A stretch of 22,232 nt of DNA, taken from Spirochaetia bacterium. GTDB taxonomy: Bacteria; Spirochaetota; Spirochaetia; PWKH01. Of the stretch, positions 16,031 through 21,950 are shown one piece after another; within the stretch, counting starts at the first letter, position 1, and each line of letters begins with the position of its first letter. The stretch covers positions 1 through 22,232 of the forward strand of contig JAIPFU010000013.1 of NCBI GenBank assembly GCA_021736505.1, read 5' to 3'. A program made the translations under genes and the position numbers. The notes below the pieces were generated by a model that ran no database searches, had not been told where the DNA came from, and saw nothing but the letters and a program-made list of their open reading frames with translations.

Positions 16031-16174
16031 TGCGCTCCCAGTCGTCAGCCAGCTGCACTCCCAGAAAGCCGGCTGCCCTGCAATTTCCCGGTTGCGCTCC
16101 CAGTATGCCGGCTGTACTCCCAGAATGCCGGCGGCCCTGCAATTTCCCGGCTCCACTCCCAGTCGTCAGCCTGC
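16031..16174. repeat. GC-rich mosaic of direct repeats (CTCCCAG units, 59-bp period)
   Basis: CTCCCAG occurs five times (starts 16035, 16058, 16097, 16117, 16156) at intervals 23, 39, 20 and 39. Units 2-3 and 4-5 form a 59-bp tandem repeat (16057-16115 and 16116-16174) sharing GCCCTGCAATTTCCCGG. The CTCCCAGTCGTCAGCC segment occurs at both ends of the array. It fills the gap between the third mreB gene and the EAL gene and looks like a mobile or recombination-shuffled intergenic repeat; the source family is not recognised. Confidence 0.85.
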
Positions 16175-16209
16175 TTATCCGCTCACACCATCGATTAACG
16201 AACTCCTCC

Positions 16210-16228
16210 GCTTTGCCATCAGCAAAGC
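16210..16228. other. Perfect 7-bp inverted repeat downstream of the mreB operon
   Basis: GCTTTGC-CATCA-GCAAAGC forms a perfect stem with a 5-nt loop, 57 nt after the last mreB stop on the minus strand. No T-run follows, so it is not a standard intrinsic terminator. It could protect the mRNA end or be fortuitous. No other terminator was found between the mreB operon and the EAL gene, so read-through is possible. Confidence 0.45.
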
Positions 16229-16284
16229 AGCATTCGCAATTTTCCGCTTAGCAGAGTGGCTAAAGAAACTCGACCGCTCCAGCA

Positions 16285-17331
16285 TCAGTCTGTAGGTTTT
16301 ACAAAATAGCTGCCTCGGTTTTTCAGCAGCAGCTTTGTGCCATCAACAATTGCAGTCAGAGGCTTTTTGGACACATAAAAATCCATCCCGATGCGTTTGT
16401 GGAGAAATTCATCAACCCCGGGAATAAGCGCTCCGCCGCCATTGATTACAATACCGTTTACGATGATGTCGGCTGACAGCTCGGCGGGAGTGTGCTGCAG
16501 CACCTTGAGAATAGTATTCGCAATAGTTTCAAACTGTTTGATCAGCACATCCCGGATCTCTGTTTCAGAGATAAGGAGCTTCTTGGGCAGGCCAGTTACG
16601 ACATCCCTGCCGCTGGCAAAAGTTACTCGCGGCTCTGGAATCTCCTCTTTCAGCGACCCGATCTCCTCCTTGATTCGCTCTGCAGTTTTCTTGCCGATAA
16701 GAAGTCCGTGTACATACTGCATGTGGTTCGTGATCTCATTGTCAAAGTAGTAGCCGGCAACTCGGATTGTCTCTGAAACAACGATATCACCTAGGGAGAG
16801 CACCCCGATATCCGTCGAGCCGCCGCCGATGTCAATCACCATCGCCCCATTGCTGCTGTAAATATCGAGTCCTGCGCCGATTGCACCGGCTTTAACTTCC
16901 TGCTCAATGAAGACATCCTTCACACCCAGTTTTTCGGCAAGCTCTACCAGCGAGTCGCGCTCCAGCTGGGTCACTTCCGAAGGGCAGCAGATCAGCAGCG
17001 TGGATTGATTCAGATCAATATTCGAGTTCTCCACCTTCTGAATGGAGATCTCAATCATGCTTTTTGCCGCCTCCATGTCTGATATTACGCCTTGGTTAAG
17101 GGGGCTTACAATCTTGATACCCTGATGTCCTCGCCCGATCATGTCTGCGGCTCCATTACCGACAGCCAATACTTCGTTCGTTTGGTAATCAAATGCAATT
17201 ACGGATGGCTCGTTAAATACAATGCCCTCCCCTTCCACGTACACCAACATGTTGGCAGTACCGAGATCTATACCGATATTTTTAGCGGTTGCGGCCTTTG
17301 ACTTTGCCTGTTTTTTCATTTTTAACGTCAT
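16285..17331 (-). CDS. MreB-like actin homologue, third gene of the tandem set
   Basis: 348-residue actin-family ATPase expected to form filaments on the inner membrane that organise wall growth or cell shape. Phosphate-1 motif NIGIDLGTANMLVY is at 18-31, EQEVKAGAIGAG at 143-153, phosphate-2 DIGGGSTD at 167-174 and the nucleotide-pocket loop NGGGALIPG at 297-305. Length matches the family. In ordinary MreB the second region reads EEPMAAAIGAG; here Pro is Val and Met is Lys, and the first Glu is Gln, while the Glu nearest the phosphates is kept. It has a longer basic N-terminus (MTLKMKKQAKSKAATAK) than the two others. AGGAGGA lies seven bases before the ATG, overlapping the upstream gene's stop; the gap is 12 nt, so it is co-transcribed. 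It is a paralogue rather than necessarily the housekeeping MreB, and no mreC/mreD/rodA follows. Confidence 0.93.
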   Translation of the reverse strand: MTLKMKKQAKSKAATAKNIGIDLGTANMLVYVEGEGIVFNEPSVIAFDYQTNEVLAVGNGAADMIGRGHQGIKIVSPLNQGVISDMEAAKSMIEISIQKVENSNIDLNQSTLLICCPSEVTQLERDSLVELAEKLGVKDVFIEQEVKAGAIGAGLDIYSSNGAMVIDIGGGSTDIGVLSLGDIVVSETIRVAGYYFDNEITNHMQYVHGLLIGKKTAERIKEEIGSLKEEIPEPRVTFASGRDVVTGLPKKLLISETEIRDVLIKQFETIANTILKVLQHTPAELSADIIVNGIVINGGGALIPGVDEFLHKRIGMDFYVSKKPLTAIVDGTKLLLKNRGSYFVKPTD

Positions 17332-17343
17332 GTTGTCTTCCTC

Positions 17344-18372
17344 CTACAGCTGAAGCGGATTAATAAGATAGTCGCCACGATTTTTCAAGAGATATTTCGA
17401 TCCTTCCGCTACACAGGTTAAGGGGTTCGAAACGACCCGTACGGGGACCTGTATGCGGCTGCTGATGAACTGCTCAACTCCCTTGACCAGGGCTCCTCCC
17501 CCGGTAAGCAGAATTCCGGACTGATAGATATCGGCGGAGAGCTCCGGCGGGGTATCCTTCAGTACAGCAGTAATCAGTTTGACGATATCGTCGAATACCG
17601 GATGCAGCACCCCTTCAACCTCCTTGGTTGTGAGATCTACCCACTTGGGAACCCCTCGGACCATGTCTCTGCCTGCATATTTTCCCTTCTGCTGTTTGGC
17701 ACCCTCGGTAAGGTCTGCAAGCTCGATCTTTGCCCGCTCGGCTGTCAATTCCCCGATTTCAACGCTTCTTGTCTTTTTAACATGTTTTGCAATCTCATCA
17801 TCCATAAAACTTCCAGCTTTGCGGATTGTCCGGGAAAGGACAATATCGCCGAAGGAGATGACTCCGACATCCGTTGTGCCGCCGCCAATATCGACAACCA
17901 GTACACCCTTGGCCGAGAAAATATCAACACCGGCACCGAGCGCACCAGCTTTGATCTCCTCCTCAATGAAAATATCGTGTATATTCATCTTGGCAGCCAG
18001 GTCCATCATGACATCCCGCTCAATTTTGGTTACCTCAGATGGACAGCAGATAACACTTGTAGTTTTGCTAAGATCTTTTTCAGTAAGATTCTCGATCTTG
18101 CTCAGCACATAGGATAGTAGTGCCTTTGCAGCTTTCATATCGGAAATCACCCCATTCCTTAGCGGTTTGATCACTGATATCTTGCTGTGCACCTTTCCCA
18201 GCATGCGGTGAGCATCATTCCCGGCGGCTACGATTCTGCCGGATTCCCGATCAAATGCTATAACAGAGGGCTCATTAAAAATAATTCCCTTTTTCTCCAG
18301 ATAGACCAGTAAATTGGCTGTTCCCAGATCAATTCCCAGTCCTAATTTATCGTTTCGTTCACTCGTCTTCAT
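17344..18372 (-). CDS. MreB-like actin homologue, middle gene of the tandem set
   Basis: 342-residue MreB-family protein, 15 nt downstream of the first mreB gene and 12 nt upstream of the third. It has the most canonical active site of the three: GLGIDLGTANLLVY (11-24), FIEEEIKAGALGAG (135-148), DIGGGTTD (161-168) and LTGGGALVKG (289-298). The C-terminal segment NPLTCVAEGSKYLLKN matches the usual MreB pattern (DPLTCVARG). GGAAGG stands before the ATG. It is the best candidate of the three for a standard ATP-hydrolysing filament. It differs from typical MreB in having EEI-K in place of EEP-M, a change shared by all three neighbours and so inherited from their common ancestor. Confidence 0.94.
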   Translation of the reverse strand: MKTSERNDKLGLGIDLGTANLLVYLEKKGIIFNEPSVIAFDRESGRIVAAGNDAHRMLGKVHSKISVIKPLRNGVISDMKAAKALLSYVLSKIENLTEKDLSKTTSVICCPSEVTKIERDVMMDLAAKMNIHDIFIEEEIKAGALGAGVDIFSAKGVLVVDIGGGTTDVGVISFGDIVLSRTIRKAGSFMDDEIAKHVKKTRSVEIGELTAERAKIELADLTEGAKQQKGKYAGRDMVRGVPKWVDLTTKEVEGVLHPVFDDIVKLITAVLKDTPPELSADIYQSGILLTGGGALVKGVEQFISSRIQVPVRVVSNPLTCVAEGSKYLLKNRGDYLINPLQL

Positions 18373-18387
18373 CGCAAACCACCTTCC

Positions 18388-19413
18388 CTAAACTTCGCTG
18401 TGCGATTGTTTATTTGAAATTTTCAGCATCTTCTTGCATCCGTCGATAACTGCCGTCAGCGGAACATCTGATAAAATCACCGGTACCTGAGCGATTTCTT
18501 CGATATATTCACGGATACCCTTAATCTGGGCACAGCCGCCGGAAATGAGAATCCCGCTGTCGACCAGATCGCCAGCCAGCTCCGGCGGCGTCTCCTCAAG
18601 GGTCGTCAGCAAAACCGATTTGATGGCATCAAAGCAGTTCAGCAGTACTTCCCGAACCTCCTCAGTACCAATAATCACCTGCCGCGGAAGTCCCTCTACG
18701 AGATCCCGCCCCATTGCCTCATAAACCAGCGGCTGGTCTTCATCATCGGCTGGATAGGGTCCTGTCAGGGACGCAAGTTTTATTTTGATCTTTTCTGCAG
18801 TCTGGGTACCGATTTCAAGCTGGTGGACGGTTTTTACATGTTCGATAATCTGCCGATCAAAGTAGTCGCCGGCGATTTTGATGGATTTTGATAAGACCAC
18901 GTCCCCTAGAGACAGAATGCCGAAATCGGTCGTCCCGCCTCCGCTGTCGATTACCATGTGCCCTCGCGGCGCAAAGATATCAACACCCGAACCGATTGCT
19001 GCGGCTTTGATCTCCTCATCTATGAGCGTGTTTTTTATTCCCAGACTTTTCCCAAGCTCAACAATAGCCTCTTTCTCAGTTTCTGTGATTTCTGATGGGA
19101 TGCAGATGATGATTTTTTTGATGGCTTCGAGACGCGATAGAAAAATCTTTTCCAGGGTGAATATCAGTATCTCCCGGATCATCTGGATGTCGGAGATAAC
19201 GCCACCCTGCAGAGGACGAACTACCTCTACCTTGTCATGGGTTTTGCCGACCAGCTTGGCTGCTTCGTAGCCGACAGATACAACTTTTTGGGATGCTTTG
19301 TCGATGGCAATGATGGAGGGCTCGTTGAAGAGCGTACCCTGTCCCTCCACGTAGATAAGCAGGTTTGAGGTGCCAAGGTCAACACCTACGGATAGATTGT
19401 TCATATCCCTCAT
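18388..19413 (-). CDS. MreB-like actin homologue, first gene of the tandem set
   Basis: 341-residue MreB-family protein and the promoter-proximal gene. Phosphate-1 motif GVDLGTSNLLIY is at 10-21, IDEEIKAAAIGSG at 131-143, phosphate-2 DSGGGTTD at 156-163 (the usual Ile is Ser) and the adenosine-side loop ISGGCAQIKG at 290-299 (third Gly replaced by Cys). A loop of acidic residues (PYPADDEDQPL, 219-229) is longer than in the middle paralogue. The C-terminus is hydrophilic (SNKQSHSEV) and lacks the NRGxYxxxP ending of the other two. These differences suggest altered nucleotide handling or polymer contacts. AAGGAG lies six bases before ATG 19413; ATG 19404 is the weaker alternative. The leader is unusually long and repeat-rich. 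Confidence 0.93.
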   Translation of the reverse strand: MRDMNNLSVGVDLGTSNLLIYVEGQGTLFNEPSIIAIDKASQKVVSVGYEAAKLVGKTHDKVEVVRPLQGGVISDIQMIREILIFTLEKIFLSRLEAIKKIIICIPSEITETEKEAIVELGKSLGIKNTLIDEEIKAAAIGSGVDIFAPRGHMVIDSGGGTTDFGILSLGDVVLSKSIKIAGDYFDRQIIEHVKTVHQLEIGTQTAEKIKIKLASLTGPYPADDEDQPLVYEAMGRDLVEGLPRQVIIGTEEVREVLLNCFDAIKSVLLTTLEETPPELAGDLVDSGILISGGCAQIKGIREYIEEIAQVPVILSDVPLTAVIDGCKKMLKISNKQSHSEV

Positions 19414-19420
19414 TTTTCAC

Positions 19421-19475
19421 TCCTTCTGATAGCAAATTGTTCTGATAGCAACTTGTCCTTCTGATGGCAAATTGT
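19421..19475 (-). repeat. Tandem repeats carrying the Shine-Dalgarno of the mreB operon
   Basis: The plus-strand unit TCCTTCTGATAGCAAATTGT (19421-19440) is followed by a shortened copy (19441-19455) and a third copy differing by one base (19456-19475). On the mRNA strand each full copy contains AGAAGGA, so the ribosome binding site of the first mreB gene (19420-19425) is duplicated about 35 nt upstream, where it faces no start codon. Confidence 0.85.
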
Positions 19476-19512
19476 GAAAACATTTGTTACAAGGGACAAC
19501 ACGCAATCAACT

Positions 19513-19563
19513 TTGTTGAAAAAATCAAACTTGTTGAAAAAATCAACGTTATTGAACAATGAG
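19513..19563 (-). repeat. 18-bp tandem repeats in the mreB operon leader
   Basis: The plus-strand unit TTGTTGAAAAAATCAAAC (19513-19530) repeats as TTGTTGAAAAAATCAACG (19531-19548), with a decayed third copy (TTATTGAACAATGAG). The tract lies between the candidate promoter and the first mreB start. In a minus-strand frame it reads as FFNKFDFFNKVD. Confidence 0.8.
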
Positions 19564-19659
19564 TGAATAAATGAGTATATAATTTTTTCGATCAACCCAT
19601 TCACTACTATTGCAATCCAGCCGGCTTGGAATTTCTTCTTTAGCCCTGTGACTTTGCGT

Positions 19660-19677
19660 GTGCAGATTTCCCTGCAC
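19660..19677 (-). promoter_or_regulatory. Small hairpin in the mreB operon leader
   Basis: GTGCAG-ATTTCC-CTGCAC is a perfect 6-bp inverted repeat about 22-40 nt after the predicted transcription start. It could be an mRNA-stabilising 5' stem-loop or a protein site; nothing decides between these. Confidence 0.35.
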
Positions 19678-19705
19678 TTGCCCTTTGAATAATAATGACT
19701 TTGCT

Positions 19706-19734
19706 ATTCTCACACGGACTTTTTGTGCTGTCAA
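19706..19734 (-). promoter_or_regulatory. Candidate promoter of the triple mreB operon
   Basis: On the minus strand a perfect -35 TTGACA (19729-19734) is followed after 17 nt by GAGAAT (19706-19711), four of six matches to TATAAT. Transcription would begin near 19699 and give a leader of about 285 nt containing both repeat tracts. Confidence 0.5.
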
Positions 19735-20264
19735 GTAAATAATTTCTTGTCATACAACATATTGCGAATCTAAATACTCACTAACATATGAAAATGGCTT
19801 AGGAGATGATCATAATAATGACTCTGTTTTCGGCTGCCATCTTGGTGCCTAATTGCTAGCTATTTGTTTACTATTTGCTAGCTATTTGTTGGCAAAATGA
19901 TGATAAATTGATGGGTTTTTGAAGGAAAATGAGGGCTTTAATCATTTAGTTCCAGGTTTTGCTTTTTAAGTTTTTTTGCGTGTGGAAAGGCTGATCATAC
20001 AGCTGTATTTTTTCTTACAGGATAGCGACTTATTTTTTCTGTTTTTCCTACATTCTGTAGTCTTTTAGGAAGTGCTTTTTGTAGGTATTTTTTTAAAAAG
20101 CGCAGCCAAGCATAAACGTGGTGAATTTTTTTATGCTACATAGGGATATTAAAGGAAAAAATTGCAGCAGCATACGTTTTGCTTACGTATCATTTTTTAT
20201 GGTATTTCTGTGGAAAGAAGCGTCGTCATAAAAAATAAAAAAATTTTTGATTCTTTTTTTGGTT
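19735..20264. other. AT-rich intergenic DNA without a gene
   Basis: No frame here has a ribosome binding site or recognisable protein. It holds many T-runs and one direct repeat, described separately. It lies between the divergent mreB and transporter operons. Confidence 0.6.
19853..19890. repeat. 16-bp direct repeat with 22-bp period
   Basis: TTGCTAGCTATTTGTT occurs at 19853-19868 and again, identical, at 19875-19890. Each contains the palindrome GCTAGC. The 22-bp period is about two helical turns, so paired protein binding is possible, but no nearby promoter is evident. Confidence 0.7.
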
Positions 20265-20376
20265 GGATTTGGTCTCGGAGAAAAAATCCACATCCGTGAG
20301 GATTTGGATTCGGTCTCGGAGAAAAAATCCACATCCGTGAGGATTTGGATTCGGTCTCGGAGAAAAAATCCACACC
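20265..20376. repeat. 41-bp tandem repeat forming serial stem-loops
   Basis: Three copies are present: 35 bp (20265-20299, lacking six bases), 41 bp (20300-20340) and a 36-bp partial (20341-20376). All share GGTCTCGGAGAAAAAATCCACA. At each junction AATCCACATCC pairs with GGATTTGGATT around a GTGA loop (20285-20310 and 20326-20351), an 11-bp stem with one mismatch. The third copy can pair imperfectly with itself and is followed by TTTTTT (20377-20382), resembling a terminator for plus-strand transcripts. The 41-bp period is not a multiple of three, so it is not coding. Confidence 0.88.
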
Positions 20377-20439
20377 TTTTTTATTCAAGACAAATCAATT
20401 TGTTTTGTGCAGGCAAAGGAAAATATTTGAATTTTTTCA

Positions 20440-20469
20440 TTGACAAAACCTGTTAAGAGAGCTTAACAT
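20440..20469 (+). promoter_or_regulatory. Promoter of the ABC importer operon
   Basis: A perfect -35 TTGACA (20440-20445), an 18-nt spacer and TAACAT (20464-20469, four of six matches to TATAAT). The weak -10 lies inside the first palindrome, as expected for a promoter under repressor control. The leader would be about 130 nt. Confidence 0.6.
20451..20468 (+). promoter_or_regulatory. Operator 1: TGTTAA-N6-TTAACA palindrome over the promoter
   Basis: TGTTAA-GAGAGC-TTAACA; the stem extends to seven bases (TGTTAAG/CTTAACA). It covers the -35/-10 spacer and most of the -10. Together with the matching second site it looks like a binding site for a dimeric repressor, possibly a metal-dependent one given the gene controlled. 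Confidence 0.7.
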
Positions 20470-20481
20470 AAACAAGTTATA

Positions 20482-20499
20482 TGTTAAGAATTATTAACA
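20482..20499 (+). promoter_or_regulatory. Operator 2: TGTTAA-N6-TTAACA palindrome after the start site
   Basis: TGTTAA-GAATTA-TTAACA, with arms extending to nine bases (ATATGTTAA/TTAACATAT, 20479-20502). It begins 31 bp after operator 1, close to three helical turns, so both would lie on the same DNA face. Confidence 0.7.
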
Positions 20500-20529
20500 T
20501 ATGAATACATTATTACTGCTTACTAATAT

Positions 20530-20562
20530 TCTTCACAAGAAACAAGCTACAGAGTGTGAAGA
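20530..20562 (+). promoter_or_regulatory. Stem-loop in the leader of the binding-protein gene
   Basis: TCTTCACA pairs perfectly with TGTGAAGA around a 17-nt loop, ending 46 nt before the ATG. It does not block the ribosome site (GGAGAAGAG). A role in message stability is possible. Confidence 0.4.
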
Positions 20563-20608
20563 TATATTTTAAGACAGATCTTACAAAAAACCAAAAAAGG
20601 AGAAGAGA

Positions 20609-21757
20609 ATGAAAAAGAATCTTCGCGTTTTATCTATGGTGTTCTGTATTCTGATTACAGCAAGTGCAATGATTTTTGCAGCTGGATCACAGGAAAAAAC
20701 TACTGAACCTGCACTTCCTGAAACCCCGGAAACTCATGAAGAGCTGGTTGCAGCAGCTCAGGAAGAGGGTAAAGTTGTCGTTTATTCAATTACAAGCAGA
20801 ATTGCAAAGGCAGCTGTAGGTTTTGAAGAAAAATATGGTATCGAAGTAGAAGATACTAATTTAAAAGATTTTGAATTGATAGAAAAAGTATCAAAAGAAG
20901 GAAGTACAGGAGCAGCAGGTGCAGACTTTGTAATTGCTCAGGATGGTGGTAGAGTAATGGGAGAACTAATTAATCTAAACTACCTCTATAATTATGTTCC
21001 TGAATCCATGAAAACTGTTATTCCAGAAGAATTCCAAAATCCTCTTGTTATGTCCTTCATTAACAAGTTGTTCATTTTCAATAATGAACTGTCTACGGAA
21101 AGCCCCTTTACAAATATTTGGGAAATCACGACTCCTGAATGGGCTGGGAATTTTCAGTTTAAAAATCCCTTTCAAGAAAGTGTAAATGCTAATTTCATGA
21201 CCATGGTAACAAACCCTGAGATAGCTGAACAAATTGCAGATGCTTATAAAGATTATTTCGGCGAGGAAATAAGCCTTACAACGCCAAATGCTGGTTATGA
21301 GTGGATTAAAGCTATATTCGAAAATGATTTAGTTATTACTACTTCTGATACAAAAACAGCTGAAAGTATCGGCATCAAGGGACAGAACAAGAAGAATAAT
21401 GCCGGTTTGTTTGTTTTTTCAAAACTTCGCTATGTAGAAAGTAAAAATCTTGCTTTGCAGCCGATCATGGATATGAAGCCATTTTCCGGATTCTACTATC
21501 CAATTTATCTGCTCATGAGTACCAATGCCAGACATCCGAATGCAGCAAAACTCTTTATTGAATATCTCTTAACGGAAGAAGGATTTCAGCCTTGGAGTTC
21601 AGATATGGGAACATATTCCTCCAATCCGAATGTTCCTATTCAGGAAGGCGATTATCCTATGACTACTTGGGTAGATATTCTTGTTGAAGAAGATCCTGTA
21701 TATTGTTTTGAAAACAGGGCCGATGTTGAAGAATTTCTAAACGAGTATATTTACTAA
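20609..21757 (+). CDS. Periplasmic substrate-binding protein of an Fe(III)-type ABC importer
   Basis: 382 residues. Captures a substrate outside the inner membrane and delivers it to the adjacent permease. Residues 1-25 are a signal peptide ending FAAGSQE, a junction typical of spirochaetal binding proteins; there is no lipobox Cys. The mature part fits the Fbp/Afu-like (SBP family 1/6/13) fold: ELVAAAQEEGKVVVYS (45-60), FEEKYGIEVE (72-81), FIFNNEL (155-161), WEITTPEWAGNF (171-182), and HPNAAKLFIEYLLTEEGFQ (309-327). A double Tyr (GFYYP, 295-298) could supply iron ligands as in FbpA, but the alignment cannot be proved here, and phosphorylated or polyamine substrates remain possible. GGAG precedes the ATG. 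Expression is probably controlled by the paired palindromes upstream. The gene is AT-richer than the mreB genes. Confidence 0.88.
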   Translation: MKKNLRVLSMVFCILITASAMIFAAGSQEKTTEPALPETPETHEELVAAAQEEGKVVVYSITSRIAKAAVGFEEKYGIEVEDTNLKDFELIEKVSKEGSTGAAGADFVIAQDGGRVMGELINLNYLYNYVPESMKTVIPEEFQNPLVMSFINKLFIFNNELSTESPFTNIWEITTPEWAGNFQFKNPFQESVNANFMTMVTNPEIAEQIADAYKDYFGEEISLTTPNAGYEWIKAIFENDLVITTSDTKTAESIGIKGQNKKNNAGLFVFSKLRYVESKNLALQPIMDMKPFSGFYYPIYLLMSTNARHPNAAKLFIEYLLTEEGFQPWSSDMGTYSSNPNVPIQEGDYPMTTWVDILVEEDPVYCFENRADVEEFLNEYIY

Positions 21758-21821
21758 AACATGTATAGAACGAATGATCAAGCGTGATTATTAATACCAA
21801 ATACATGTATTCTGCTGGGAT

Positions 21822-21853
21822 GCAGTTGAAATAGTTCCGGCTGTTTCAACTGC
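21822..21853 (+). terminator. Strong intercistronic hairpin (attenuating terminator)
   Basis: GCAGTTGAAATAG pairs with CTGTTTCAACTGC around TTCCGG: a 13-bp stem with one wobble pair, followed by TGTTTTGTTAT. It lies between the binding-protein and permease genes. Such hairpins commonly let the binding protein be made in excess of the membrane parts, by partial termination or 3'-end protection. Confidence 0.65.
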
Positions 21854-21950
21854 TGTTTTGTTATAGAATTTTTGCATAATTTGTATTATTTGCTATGAGA
21901 ACTGCATAAGCAGTTTCAAAATACGACTTATTCGTCGAGGATTACTTATT

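Noticed and set aside
15944..16156. 71-residue N-terminal extension of the EAL-domain protein
   Set aside because: It is encoded by GC-rich and purine-rich DNA repeats, gives a low-complexity Gly/Asn/Lys peptide, and precedes the membrane helices expected at the N-terminus.
16031..16174. Repeat cluster considered as a CRISPR array
   Set aside because: Units are not identical, spacing alternates 20/23/39 bp, the supposed spacers are themselves repeated, and there are no cas genes.
16240..16300. tRNA-like stretch (AGAGTGGCTAAAG) resembling a D-arm
   Set aside because: No acceptor stem, anticodon arm or GTTCGAATC T-loop can be completed, and it runs into the 3' end of an mreB gene.
17579..18117. 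Long open frames antisense to the middle mreB gene
   Set aside because: They are mirror frames of a well-conserved gene, with no start signals or homology of their own.
20197..20456. Small frames on both strands over the 41-bp repeats
   Set aside because: They arise from the repeats (period not a multiple of three), have no ribosome sites and show no protein-like composition.
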